Numbered from the stretch's first letter, positions 32,221 through 40,728 are shown. The stretch: 64,000 nucleotides of DNA from Eggerthella sinensis (GCF_003339815.1 NZ_PPTT01000004.1:1-64000); one strand, 5' to 3'. The notes: generated by a model not told the origin, from the sequence alone. Numbers and translations are program-made.

Positions 32221-33238
32221 ACGCGGCGGCCTCGTCGGGACTCACCTTGATCGCGCGCACGGTGCGCGGCGCGCCCAGAAGCCCGCGCACCTCGATGGGC
32301 TCCTCGAGCTCGATCCAACACGGCTGCGCGCCCATGGCGGCGAGGTTGAGGCGCTCGCGCTTGCCCGCCGCGGGCTCCTGCGAGCCCACGCGCGCCACGA
32401 GGGCGAGGGGGACGCGCTCGCAGGAGAGGAGGCCCCAGCGCGCCACGAGCTCGGTGTCGCTCACGAGCAGCGGGTTGAGCACGACGGCGCGCGCGTCGGC
32501 CACCATCCACAGCACGGTGTAGGCCGACAGGAGCGTGAGCAGGCACGCCGCCAGGACGCTCCACCGCGCCACGAGGAGGTGCACCGCCACCGTCTCCACC
32601 GCCATCACGCCCAGCATGACGCCCACGACGGCCACGTAGCCGCTCTGCTTGTGCGACGAGAACGCTCGGTAGCCGGCGGGCACGTGCGGGGCGCGGCGCC
32701 ACGAAGCCGCCGCGTAGTACCACATGGTGCACTCGAGCCCCGCCAGGCGGGCGGCGCGCTCGTTGCCCACGAGCGCGAGAAACGCCCCCGAGAACCAGTC
32801 GAGCGGCTGCTCCGATGCCGTGCGGGCGGCGCGGTAGGCGCGCGCGAACCGCCGCAGCTCGTGCACGGCGATGCACCCCTCCACCGCCACGGCGCCCACG
32901 CTGAGCGGCAGCAGCAGCGAGAACTGCCCCGGGGTGGCGAACTGCAGCGACACGAAGCTGCCCGCCCAGATGACCGGCAGCACGAGCAGGGGCGAAAGCC
33001 CGCCTCGTCGCACGACGAGGACGTAGAACAGGGTGGGCACGCACACCATGAGGTCGAAGGGCGCGGCCATGTTCGCCGTGAAGGCGCGGCCGGCGGCGGG
33101 CACGGCGGCCGCGCAGGCGAGGTCGATGCCGTACAGCGCAAGGCAGGCGAGCAGCGGCAGGGCGATGCGACGCAGCGTGCGCGCGGCGGGCGCGGGCGAG
33201 GACGTGGGGGAGGGGGCGGATGCGGGAGCTGGGGTCAT
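32192..33238 (-). CDS. Membrane protein of unknown function
   Basis: 348 residues. After a Pro/Ala-rich start come several membrane segments (ALPLLACLALYGIDLACAAA, LVLPVIWAGSFVSLQ, VVGVMLGVMAVETVAVHLLV, WSVLAACLLTLLSAYTVLW), then a soluble C-terminal part of about 100 residues (ELEEPIEVRGLLGAPRTVRA) that resembles a bPH-type or regulatory domain. It converges on and overlaps the diguanylate cyclase gene by 29 bases. Function unknown. Confidence 0.75.
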   Translation of the reverse strand: MTPAPASAPSPTSSPAPAARTLRRIALPLLACLALYGIDLACAAAVPAAGRAFTANMAAPFDLMVCVPTLFYVLVVRRGGLSPLLVLPVIWAGSFVSLQFATPGQFSLLLPLSVGAVAVEGCIAVHELRRFARAYRAARTASEQPLDWFSGAFLALVGNERAARLAGLECTMWYYAAASWRRAPHVPAGYRAFSSHKQSGYVAVVGVMLGVMAVETVAVHLLVARWSVLAACLLTLLSAYTVLWMVADARAVVLNPLLVSDTELVARWGLLSCERVPLALVARVGSQEPAAGKRERLNLAAMGAQPCWIELEEPIEVRGLLGAPRTVRAIKVSPDEAAAFRNAVLPRS

Positions 33239-33681
33239 GGGCGGCCTCCGTTCGAGCGGGCGATGCTTTCAGTATACGCGAAGCGACGGGGGAGCTCGGC
33301 CGGCGTGAAGCCGATTGGATCTAGCGGGCTTGCGCCGCGGTCGTCCGGCGGCGCTTCGGGGTGCGGGGGGGGGCTTGCTGCGCGTTCGCTCGTCGGGAAA
33401 AGCGAGGTGGGGAGCTCCTTCGATGGCAGAGAATTGCCAATATGAACGATTTTTGGAACGAGGAGAAATCACCACCAGGTATTTTGCCGAAATCGAAAGC
33501 GAAGAACGCCAAAGAATCATGCATAGTTGCAATTTCGTGCCAGCGAGGATGCAGAAGCAGTACGACGGGAGTGGCGATGGCGCTGCATTCTGCGCCCCGC
33601 TTTCTTTCCTTTCCGCTCCCTTTAACGATTCTTTAGAAACGGGGCGCATCCTGTATCTTGACCGAGAGAAAGGAAGAATCA
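33239..33681. other. Intergenic region with a G9 tract and an AT-richer island
   Basis: About 440 bases without a convincing gene. A run of nine G lies at 33365-33373. From about 33420 to 33560 the DNA is clearly less GC-rich; both strands stay open here (for example MAENCQYERFLERGEITTRY on plus, after a GGGGAG), but the frame runs on into the ABC gene and matches nothing I know. It could be a decayed gene or a dispersed repeat. TTTAGA (33632 region) and TATCTT (33654 region) may be the ABC promoter. Confidence 0.4.
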
Positions 33682-34380
33682 ATGAGCTCCCTGTTGGAAA
33701 CGCATGCGCTCACCAAAACGTTCAAAGGACAGACGGCCGTCGACCGCGTGTCGCTCAGCGTGCCCGAAGGCGCGGTGTACGGTCTCTTGGGGCCGAACGG
33801 CGCCGGCAAGTCGACGCTGCTCAAGATGGTCACCGGCATGCTGCGCCCCTCGCAGGGCGGCATCTCGTTCGCGGGTCATCCGTGGACCCGCGACGACCTC
33901 AACGACATCGGCGCGCTCATCGAGACGCCGCCGCTCTACGACAACCTCACCGCGCGGGAGAACCTGCTCGTGCGCACGACGCTGCTCGGCCTTCCTGCAA
34001 GCCGCATCGACGAGGTGCTGGCCACCGTGGAATTGACGAACACGGGCTCGAAACGCGCGGGGCAGTTCTCGCTCGGCATGAAGCAGCGCCTGGGCATCGC
34101 GCTCGCGCTCGTGGGGCATCCGCGGCTGCTCATCCTCGACGAGCCGACGAACGGCCTCGACCCCGTGGGCATCCAGGAACTGCGCGCGCTCATCCGGTCG
34201 TTTCCGAAGCGCGGCATCACCGTGGTGCTGTCGAGCCATATCCTGGGCGAGGTGGAGCACGTGGCCGACCTCGTGGGCATCATCGTGGACGGCCGTCTGG
34301 CCTACGAGGCGCCGCTCGACGCCGAGGTGGATTTGGAGAAGCTGTTCATGGACGTGTGCATGGGGAGGGCGGTGGCATGA
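33682..34380 (+). CDS. Lantibiotic-protection ABC transporter, ATP-binding protein
   Basis: 232 residues from ATG 33682 (AAAGGAA upstream; MSSLLETHALTKTF). Walker A is GPNGAGKST near 39-47, signature FSLGMKQRLG near 130-139 and Walker B LLILDEPTNGLDP near 150-162. The sequence style (KTFKGQTAVDRVSLSVPEGA; LIETPPLYDNLTARENL) is that of the SpaF/NisF/MutF class, which expels lantibiotics from the membrane. Two permease genes and a two-component system follow, as in NisFEG-RK and CprABC-RK modules. No lantibiotic structural or modification gene is nearby. Confidence 0.88.
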   Translation: MSSLLETHALTKTFKGQTAVDRVSLSVPEGAVYGLLGPNGAGKSTLLKMVTGMLRPSQGGISFAGHPWTRDDLNDIGALIETPPLYDNLTARENLLVRTTLLGLPASRIDEVLATVELTNTGSKRAGQFSLGMKQRLGIALALVGHPRLLILDEPTNGLDPVGIQELRALIRSFPKRGITVVLSSHILGEVEHVADLVGIIVDGRLAYEAPLDAEVDLEKLFMDVCMGRAVA

Positions 34381-35153
34381 TGGGGGTTGCGACGGGAACG
34401 TTCGGCTCCGTGTTCAAGGCGGAGGTGCTCAAGGGGCATCGCGCCGCGCCGCGGAAAGTGGCGCTCATCGCGCCGTTGCCGTTCTGCGCGCTCGGCGTGC
34501 TGTCGTCGGGGGTCATCCCGGGCACGGGGGCCGTCGGGGGCATGGCCACGACCATGTGGAACTACTGGTACGCGCTCATGATGCCCATCGCCATCGCGCT
34601 CATCTGCGCGTCCATCGCGAACATGGACGCACGGCAGAAGCTGCGCCCGGTGCTGGGGCTGCCGCATGCGCCGGCGCGCACGTGGTGGGCGAAGACGGCC
34701 TACGCGCTGGCGCTCGTGCTGGGCGCGAACCTCGTGGTGCTTGCCTTCTCCACGGTGCTCACGGCGCTGGGGGCCGAGGGACCCGGCTTCGCGGACGGGC
34801 TGGCCACGGCGGTCGTCCTCACCGTGGCGAGCTCGTGGATGGTGCCCGCGGCGCTTGTGCTCACCCTGCGGTTCGGCACGCTGGCCGGCATCGCCATTCC
34901 GGCGCTCGTGCAGGTGGGCGTGGGCATCGCGCTGTGGACGTCGAGCGCGTGGTTCGCGTTTCCGCCGGCCGTCACGCTGTGCGCGGCGTCGCCGTTCACC
35001 GGCGTGGCGCCCTCGGGCGTGCCGCTCGAGGCGGGCGACGCCTTGGGCGTGTTCGGCTGGGAGGCAGCCGTGGGGCTGTTCGTGGCGATGGGGCTGTTCA
35101 CGCTGCTGGCCATCGCGGGCGCGGCGTGGTTCTCGAAGCGCGAGGCCGCATGA
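34377..35153 (+). CDS. Lantibiotic-protection ABC permease 1 (MutE/EpiE-like)
   Basis: 258 residues; ATG overlaps the ATPase stop (ATGATG, so MMGV or MGV). Six membrane segments, with FKAEVLKGHRAAPRKVALIA at the start and MWNYWYALMMPIAIALICAS, a typical family segment where WNWW/WNYW-like residues precede the second membrane helix. It pairs with the second permease to form the half-transporter pair. It ends overlapping the second permease start. Confidence 0.85.
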   Translation: MMGVATGTFGSVFKAEVLKGHRAAPRKVALIAPLPFCALGVLSSGVIPGTGAVGGMATTMWNYWYALMMPIAIALICASIANMDARQKLRPVLGLPHAPARTWWAKTAYALALVLGANLVVLAFSTVLTALGAEGPGFADGLATAVVLTVASSWMVPAALVLTLRFGTLAGIAIPALVQVGVGIALWTSSAWFAFPPAVTLCAASPFTGVAPSGVPLEAGDALGVFGWEAAVGLFVAMGLFTLLAIAGAAWFSKREAA

Positions 35154-35998
35154 TGGCGGCTCGGGACGGAGGGGCGCCGGCTGTGGCGCGCGTGACGTTC
35201 GCGCACGCGCTGCGCTCCGAGGCGGTGCGGCTGCGGCGCTCGCCGCTCGTGTGGCTGCACGCGGTGCTGGCGACCGTGCTCGGCGGGCTCGCCGGCGCGT
35301 ACTTCGCGTTCGCGGCATGGGACTCGCTCATGGGATGCGACGCGTTCTTCCAGCTGCTGGGCGCGGGCGCGCCGCTTCTGGCGGGCATCTCGTGCGGGTT
35401 GGCGGCGGATGCGGAGCAGCGCGCAGGCGACGGGGCGAACCTGCTGGGCGTGTCGTCGCGCCGCGCGGCGCTCGCGGCGAAGCTCGTCGTGCTGCTGGGG
35501 CTGGGCTTGGCGGCCGCGGCGCTCGCGGCCGTGCTGTTCTGCGCGGCGCTGACGCTGGCGGGTCGGGAGCTGCCCGCGGCGTCGGCCATCGCGCTCGCGG
35601 TGGTCGGCATCGCCGCGGGCAGCGCGTGCACGTACGCGATCTTCCTGTGGATCGCGCTCAAGTTCGGGCGCAACGCCGCCATCGGCATGGGCGCGCTCGG
35701 GTTCATTGCGGCCATGGCGCTGCTGGGCGGTTTGGCGAACGGGCTGGTGAGCGATACGCTTTCGGGCGGCGCGGGCGTGCAGATTGCCGCGTGGGTGCCC
35801 TTCGCGTGGCCGTCGCGCCTGGCGACGCTTCCCCTGGAGACCTCCATCGCGGCGGGCATGGGCGCGCTCGCGCAGGCCCAGGCGCTCTCGGCGGTCTACG
35901 CGGCCGTGGGCGGCGTGTGCGTCGCGGCGACGGCGGTGGTGGGCGCGGCGGCGCTCGCGCTCGCGAACCGGTTCGAAGGCCGCCGCGGCGGGGAATAG
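35150..35998 (+). CDS. Lantibiotic-protection ABC permease 2 (MutG-like)
   Basis: 282 residues starting in the overlap with permease 1. Membrane segments include LVWLHAVLATVLGGLAGAYF, AKLVVLLGLGLAAAALAAVL, AVVGIAAGSACTYAIFLWIA and AAVGGVCVAATAVVGAAALA. DSLMGCDAFFQLLGAGAPLL sits in the family-typical first loop. The stop codon lies inside the -35 region of the following two-component promoter. Confidence 0.83.
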   Translation: MMAARDGGAPAVARVTFAHALRSEAVRLRRSPLVWLHAVLATVLGGLAGAYFAFAAWDSLMGCDAFFQLLGAGAPLLAGISCGLAADAEQRAGDGANLLGVSSRRAALAAKLVVLLGLGLAAAALAAVLFCAALTLAGRELPAASAIALAVVGIAAGSACTYAIFLWIALKFGRNAAIGMGALGFIAAMALLGGLANGLVSDTLSGGAGVQIAAWVPFAWPSRLATLPLETSIAAGMGALAQAQALSAVYAAVGGVCVAATAVVGAAALALANRFEGRRGGE

Positions 35999-36023
35999 AC
36001 TCGCGCGGCGCCCGTGGTACACT
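35996..36023 (+). promoter_or_regulatory. Promoter of the lantibiotic-type two-component system
   Basis: TAGACT (35996-36001, overlapping the permease stop) and TACACT (36018-36023), 16 bases apart. An AAAGGAG (36034-36040) precedes the ATG at 36047. Confidence 0.5.
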
Positions 36024-36046
36024 CGCACGATTGAAAGGAGCGAAAA

Positions 36047-36709
36047 ATGGCACGCATACTCGCCGTCGACGACGAGGCGGCAATCAGGAACCTGCTCGAG
36101 CGCGCGCTCGGCAAGGACGGCCACGAGGTGCGCTGCGCCGCGTGCGCCGAGGAGGCGCTCGCTCTGCGCCTCGACCGCTACGACCTCGTGCTGCTCGACG
36201 TCATGATGCCCGGCATGGACGGCTTCGAGCTGTGCCGCCGCATGCGCGATCTCACCGACGCGCCCATCCTGTTCCTCACCGCGAAGGCCGCGGAGGAGGA
36301 TGCTGTGTTCGGCCTGGGCGTGGGCGCCGACGACTACGTGCGCAAGCCCTTCGGCGCGGCCGAGCTGCGGGCGAAGGTGGCCGCTCACCTGCGGCGCGAG
36401 CGTCGCGAGCGCACGCACGCGCTGTCGTTCGGCGACGTGCGGCTCGACCTTGCCGCGCGCGAGGCGTACGTGCGCGATGCGCGCGTGGCGCTGACAAAAA
36501 CCGAGTTCGACGTGTGCGAGTTCCTGGCGCGCCGCCCCGGGCAGGTGTTCTCGCGCGATCAGATCGTGGAAGGCGTGCTGGGGTGGGATGCGGAAAGCGG
36601 CGCGGCCACCATCTCGGTGCACGTGGGCAACGCCCGCGCGAAGCTCAAGGCGGCCGGCGCGGAGCCGATCGAAACCGTGTGGGGGGTGGGGTACAAATGG
36701 ACGGCGTGA
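36047..36709 (+). CDS. Response regulator, OmpR family (lantibiotic-type)
   Basis: 220 residues. The receiver domain has acidic DDE at 8-10, phosphorylated Asp51 in LVLLDVMMPG, Thr in FLTAKA and KPF near 103-105. The winged-helix domain (about 125-218) ends ETVWGVGYKW, the OmpR-class hallmark. It overlaps the kinase gene by 13 bases and follows the ABC trio, so it probably controls the transporter genes in response to peptide antibiotics. Confidence 0.93.
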   Translation: MARILAVDDEAAIRNLLERALGKDGHEVRCAACAEEALALRLDRYDLVLLDVMMPGMDGFELCRRMRDLTDAPILFLTAKAAEEDAVFGLGVGADDYVRKPFGAAELRAKVAAHLRRERRERTHALSFGDVRLDLAAREAYVRDARVALTKTEFDVCEFLARRPGQVFSRDQIVEGVLGWDAESGAATISVHVGNARAKLKAAGAEPIETVWGVGYKWTA

Positions 36710-38124
36710 GGCTGGGCGGCGCCCGCGCCTCCAGCGCGCGGCGGCGCGGGCTTCCGCTGTCGGTGCTCATCCTGCGCTACTTCGCCTACGTGCTGGCCGG
36801 TGTGCTGGCGGCGGCGATCGCCGCGTACCTGGCGTTCGCCATCGGCGTCGGCGGCAGCTCCGTGTACCCGGCGAACTACGGCGACACGGCGCTCGAGGAG
36901 ACGACGGCGCGCATCGTCGCGCTGGAGGGCGACGACCTCGACGCCTTCGACGCCGCCATCCCGTCGTGCTACCGGTGGGCCCTGTTCGCCGCGGACGGGG
37001 CCTATCTTGGCGGCGACATGGGGCAGGGCGCGCGCGAGGCGGCGCACGAAGCCGCCTTCGACGGCCTGGCGATAGCGTACCACCAGCTCGGGATGACGCG
37101 CTACGAGCCGGTGACGCTCGACGACGGGTCCGTGTGCGTGCTCATGTACGAGTACCTGCCGCAGTTCGTTTCGAAGGGGCTGCGCGACGCGCTGCCGAAC
37201 CCGCAAAACCTCATCGTGGGCATGTTCGCGCTGCTGTCGGTGCTCGTGCTCGTGGGGGTTGCCGCGCGGGCCGCGCGGGTGATCTCGCGCAAGATGCGGC
37301 CGCTCGAGGAAGCTGCGCGCCGCATCGAGGAACGCGACCTCGACTTCGCGGTGGGCTCGTCGCGCGTGCGCGAGATCGACGACGTGCTGGGCGCCATGGA
37401 CGACATGCGCGCCTCGCTCAAGGACTCGCTCGAGGCGCAGTGGAGAAGCGAGCAGGCGCAGCGCGAGCAGGTGGCCGCGCTCGCGCACGATCTGAAGACG
37501 CCGCTCACCGTGGTGCGCGGCAACGTCGAGCTGCTGCTGGAGGGCAGCTTGGACGACGATGCGCACGCCTGCGCCGTCGATGTGGCCGAGGGGGCGCGCC
37601 AGATGGGGACGTACCTCGACGCGCTCATCGACGTGTCGCGCGGCCGCGCGCTCACGTTCGCCCCGACGGCCTGCGACCTGCGGGCGTGCACGGCGCGCCT
37701 GCGCGCGTCGGCCGAAGCGCTCGCGGCGGCGAGCGGCGTGCACGTCGCCTGGCGCGAGGACGCGCAGCTGCCCGCGACGCTCACGATGGACGAGACGCTC
37801 GTGGAACGGGCGGTGATGAACGTGGTGACGAACGCGGTGGAGTTCGCGCCCGCGGGCTCGACGGTGAAGGTGGACGTGCGCGGCGAGGGCGACGACGTGG
37901 CGCTGAGCGTGTCCGATGCCGGCCCCGGCTTCTCGCCCGAGGCCCTGCGCCGCGGCTGCGAGCGCTTCTACCAGGGAGATCCCGCCCGAAGCGATCGCGG
38001 CCACAGCGGCCTGGGGCTCCACGTGGCCGCCGAGGCCGCCGAGCGTCACGGCGGCACGGTGGAGCTTGCCAACCGCGAGGACGCCCCGGGCGCCCGCGTG
38101 ACGCTGCGGCTGCCGCGCGCTTAG
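36697..38124 (+). CDS. Sensor histidine kinase (lantibiotic-type)
   Basis: 475 residues with two membrane segments (YFAYVLAGVLAAAIAAYLAF and LIVGMFALLSVLVLVGVAAR) around an extracytoplasmic domain of about 120 residues, then a HAMP-like linker. The H box is ALAHDLKTPLTVVRGN, the N box NVVTNAVEFAPAGS, G1 DAGPGFS and G2 HSGLGLHVA. The ATG lies within the regulator gene, so production is coupled. The extracytoplasmic loop is large enough for direct peptide sensing. Confidence 0.93.
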   Translation: MDGVRLGGARASSARRRGLPLSVLILRYFAYVLAGVLAAAIAAYLAFAIGVGGSSVYPANYGDTALEETTARIVALEGDDLDAFDAAIPSCYRWALFAADGAYLGGDMGQGAREAAHEAAFDGLAIAYHQLGMTRYEPVTLDDGSVCVLMYEYLPQFVSKGLRDALPNPQNLIVGMFALLSVLVLVGVAARAARVISRKMRPLEEAARRIEERDLDFAVGSSRVREIDDVLGAMDDMRASLKDSLEAQWRSEQAQREQVAALAHDLKTPLTVVRGNVELLLEGSLDDDAHACAVDVAEGARQMGTYLDALIDVSRGRALTFAPTACDLRACTARLRASAEALAAASGVHVAWREDAQLPATLTMDETLVERAVMNVVTNAVEFAPAGSTVKVDVRGEGDDVALSVSDAGPGFSPEALRRGCERFYQGDPARSDRGHSGLGLHVAAEAAERHGGTVELANREDAPGARVTLRLPRA

Positions 38125-38732
38125 GCGGCGTCGGGGGCCTGGGGGTAGAGCCCGTCCTTGTTGAAGCCGTACCAGGAGTCGAGGTAGGCGGCGGGCCGCG
38201 CTTCGAGGGCGTGCAGCACGAGGCGGGCGAATTCGAGGGCGGCGCTGCCGTTCGCCGTGATCACGCCCTGATCGACGACGGCCTGCGCTTCCACGAAGCG
38301 CGCAGCGCCCCGGTAGCGCGGCGCGCCCTGCTGCACGAACTCGAGCGTGTTGCCCGTGTGGGCGCGTTCGTCCAGGAAGCCGTGCTCCGCCAGGAACGTG
38401 GCGGCGTTGCAGATGCCGCCCACGAGCGCCCCCGCCGCCTGCACGCGCTCCACCAGCGGCAGCACGGCGTCGTTGCTCCCGTCGAGCCACGCGTCCCCTC
38501 CGAGGAGCAGCAGGGCGCAGGCGTCGGCGGGCGCTTCGCCCACCGCGTAGTCGGGCAGCACGTTGAAGCCGCCCATCGAGCGCTTCGGCGCGCCGTCGAG
38601 GGCGACCGTCTTCACCGTGTACGGCGACGGCTCGCCGTTGAGCTCCCGGTTGAGCTCGGCGCAGACGTAGGCGCCCTCCCAATCGGCGAATCCGTCGAAT
38701 ACGAACGCGAGCACGGTTTTCTTCTCTTGCAT
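38121..38732 (-). CDS. DJ-1/PfpI family protein
   Basis: 203 residues from the ATG preceded by AAAGGATGTGCC (MQEKKTVLAFVFDGFADWEG). The nucleophilic cysteine sits in GALVGGICNAATFLAEHG, the elbow typical of the family, and ACALLLLGGDAW precedes it. Members are glyoxalases, chaperone-like proteins, amidases or regulators; the substrate cannot be told here. The stop overlaps the kinase stop on the other strand by 4 bases. It is the last gene of the methyltransferase-WYL-DJ-1 operon. Confidence 0.85.
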   Translation of the reverse strand: MQEKKTVLAFVFDGFADWEGAYVCAELNRELNGEPSPYTVKTVALDGAPKRSMGGFNVLPDYAVGEAPADACALLLLGGDAWLDGSNDAVLPLVERVQAAGALVGGICNAATFLAEHGFLDERAHTGNTLEFVQQGAPRYRGAARFVEAQAVVDQGVITANGSAALEFARLVLHALEARPAAYLDSWYGFNKDGLYPQAPDAA

Positions 38733-38775
38733 GGCACATCCTTTCCGTAAGGGGTCGTCCGCCATGCTAGAGGAG

Positions 38776-38803
38776 GAACCATGACAGCGTTATGTCATGG
38801 TTC
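38776..38803. repeat. 11-bp perfect inverted repeat between WYL and DJ-1 genes
   Basis: GAACCATGACA and TGTCATGGTTC flank a 6-base centre (GCGTTA). It covers the WYL stop codon and lies 44-71 bases upstream of the DJ-1 ATG. It could be an operator for the WYL protein or a processing/attenuation hairpin; no T-run follows. Confidence 0.55.
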
Positions 38804-39721
38804 TCGCACCTGCACGAGATCGCCGAGATTCTTTGCTGTCCGGTGCGCCCATGCCACGTTGTCGGTGCGGAAGCGCACGACGCCCCGGTCCGACCCCTCG
38901 TCGCGGTAGAGGAACCGGGCATCCAGGGCGCCGGCCAGCGCGAACTCGTCGGCGGCGCGGTAGTCCAGCTCCACGAGCACCGTACCGGGCGTCTCGCTCT
39001 CGGCGGGCAGCAGCAGGGGAGCGTCGAAGGACGCGGGCGCGGCCGGAAGCGCCTCGCGCGGCTCGAACGTTTCGTCCAATACGTCGAACTGCGCGATGCG
39101 CTGCAGCTTGAACGTGCGCACCTCCGCGCGCGTGCGGCAAAAGGCGCGCAGGTACCAGCTCGTCTGCCGGAAGAGCAGCTGCATCGGCTCGACGGTGCGC
39201 GCGCCGCGGCCCGAACGCGAGACGTACACGAGGCGCACGCGGCGCCGCCCGCGCACGGCTTCCAGCAGGCAGGACAGCTTCTCCTGCACGATGCTGTCGG
39301 CGAACCACGACGAGAAATCGATAGCCACCGGAGCGTCGTCGGACGTTGCGTTCGCCGCGCGCCCGTCGGCCGTTGCCGCGCCCGCGCCGCCGCGTGCGCC
39401 TGCGCCCGGCACGAGCCGCGCGATGAGCTGCGTCACGGCCTTGTCGCCGTCGACGCTGCGCAGGGCCTCGAGCGCCGCGTGCAGCATGGCCGCATCGTGC
39501 GTGCTCAGCAGGTCGCGGCGCACCTTGAACCCGTCGAGCACGCCCACGCCGCCGTGCGCGCCCGGGGTGGTGACGAGGGGCACGCCCGCCTGCGCGAGCA
39601 CGTCGAGGTCGCGCGCGATGGTGCGCTTCGACACCTCGAACCGCGCGGCGAGCGCCCCGATGGTGGTGTGCCGCGTGTCGGCGAGCACGCCCATGATGCC
39701 CAGCAACCGTTCAGTCCGCAT
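38795..39721 (-). CDS. HTH-WYL transcriptional regulator
   Basis: 308 residues from ATG 39721 (MRTERLLGIMGVLADTRHTT). The N-terminal winged helix (TIGALAARFEVSKRTIARDL) is DeoR-like. The WYL domain follows, with RRVRLVYVSRSG, VEPMQLLFRQTSWYLRAFC (the WYL-type segment) and FKLQRI. A basic/Ala-rich spacer lies between. WYL domains bind ligands, often nucleic acid or nucleotide-derived. The start overlaps the methyltransferase end by 11 bases, so they are one operon. Confidence 0.9.
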   Translation of the reverse strand: MRTERLLGIMGVLADTRHTTIGALAARFEVSKRTIARDLDVLAQAGVPLVTTPGAHGGVGVLDGFKVRRDLLSTHDAAMLHAALEALRSVDGDKAVTQLIARLVPGAGARGGAGAATADGRAANATSDDAPVAIDFSSWFADSIVQEKLSCLLEAVRGRRRVRLVYVSRSGRGARTVEPMQLLFRQTSWYLRAFCRTRAEVRTFKLQRIAQFDVLDETFEPREALPAAPASFDAPLLLPAESETPGTVLVELDYRAADEFALAGALDARFLYRDEGSDRGVVRFRTDNVAWAHRTAKNLGDLVQVREP

Positions 39722-40355
39722 GCGCCCGCCCCCTTCCCGCGATGCCCGGCATGCGCGCGACGGCCACGCACAGGGGCTGTTGAGCCTCGAAGAGGCGTTG
39801 CTGCTCGACGGCAAGGCCGTGCGATTCGAGGAACGCGACGTAGTCGTCGGCGGTCCAGGCCCAAGCGGGGGAGAACCCCGCCGCGCCGATGAGCTTCACG
39901 AATCGTTGGGCCTCGGCATGCGACGCGTTGACGTAGGTGGGCAGAATGAGCAGGCCGCCCGGCTTCGTCACGCGCGCGAGCTCGGCGAGTGCGACGTCCG
40001 GGCGCTCGAGCAGGTGCAGCACGTTCGCCGCCACTGCCGCATCGAACGTCGCGTCGGGAAACGAGAGCGCCGTGACGTCTTCGACGGAGCATGCCACGTT
40101 GACGAATCCGCGCCGCGCCGCCTTCGCGCGCGTGCGCTTCGCCATGGCAGGCGCGTAATCGCATGCGTCCACCCGCGCGACGCGGGGCGCCAGCGCGCAG
40201 GCGAACAGGCCCGTCCCGCACGCCGCGTCGAGTATCCGCGCGTCCGGCGCCACGAGTTCGGCCGCGTACGATGCCGCCCGCTCGGCCGCCGCGCCGCGCG
40301 TTTTCATCACCAGGTCGTACAGCCCGGCGAATCGGTTCCAAAATCCTTTGTCCAT
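39711..40355 (-). CDS. Class I SAM-dependent methyltransferase
   Basis: 214 residues beginning MDKGFWNRFAGLYDLVMKTR. The SAM-binding motif I is ILDAACGTGLFACAL (about residues 42-56), followed by VDACDYAPAMAKRTR and NVLHLLERPDVALAELARVT, the Methyltransf_11 pattern (UbiE-like). The substrate is probably a small molecule or quinone-like compound; unknown. GAGGAGA lies upstream. It is the first gene of the minus-strand operon. Confidence 0.88.
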   Translation of the reverse strand: MDKGFWNRFAGLYDLVMKTRGAAAERAASYAAELVAPDARILDAACGTGLFACALAPRVARVDACDYAPAMAKRTRAKAARRGFVNVACSVEDVTALSFPDATFDAAVAANVLHLLERPDVALAELARVTKPGGLLILPTYVNASHAEAQRFVKLIGAAGFSPAWAWTADDYVAFLESHGLAVEQQRLFEAQQPLCVAVARMPGIAGRGRAHAD

Positions 40356-40432
40356 GTGCGCCGTCTCCTCGGTTTCGCGATGATCGTCCCAGTATAAGGG
40401 GAGCCGTTCGCATGTAGGCGCCGCGGAGTGCG

Positions 40433-40468
40433 TCAGAACAGATGTTTCACGTGAAACATCTGTTCTGA
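40433..40468. repeat. parS: parS centromere-like site within a 36-bp perfect palindrome
   Basis: The centre, TGTTTCACGTGAAACA (40443-40458), matches the bacterial parS consensus TGTTNCACGTGAAACA with no mismatch. Ten further bases on each side continue the palindrome. ParB binds such sites to load SMC and segregate chromosomes; they cluster near the replication origin. A dedicated transcription terminator is less likely because no T-run follows. Confidence 0.88.
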
Positions 40469-40625
40469 TCGATTGTTCAACGCATACGCGCCTGGCCATC
40501 CTTCGACGTGCAGATCGGGGATTTGGGAGCAAAAAACGCCAGATGGTTACGCAGGAAGGCGTCCCGCGGCCCCTTTTGCATCCGCTGCGCCTCCCTTCCG
40601 CATGCCGAACGCGGGTCACGCCGCC

Positions 40626-40675
40626 CGGTTGACGGCGGCTGCGGGAAGTCAACCGCAGCTCGCTTGCGTCAACCG
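40626..40675. promoter_or_regulatory. Three GTCAACCG boxes upstream of the XRE regulator
   Basis: CGGTTGAC (40626-40633), GTCAACCG (40648-40655) and GTCAACCG (40668-40675). The two direct copies are exactly 20 bases apart (two helical turns). They overlap a weak promoter (TTGCGT 40664 region and CATACT about 18 bases later). Likely an autoregulatory operator. Confidence 0.5.
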
Positions 40676-40728
40676 ACGGTCGTCCCTCATACTGGGAGCA
40701 CCGACCGATGCCGAGACGAGGGAGCGCA

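Noticed and set aside
33315..33681. A gene fused to the ABC ATPase frame through the intergenic island
   Set aside because: The ATPase has its own ribosome-binding site at 33682 and homologs begin there.
40433..40468. The long palindrome as a transcription terminator
   Set aside because: No T-run follows on either strand, and the core is an exact parS match.
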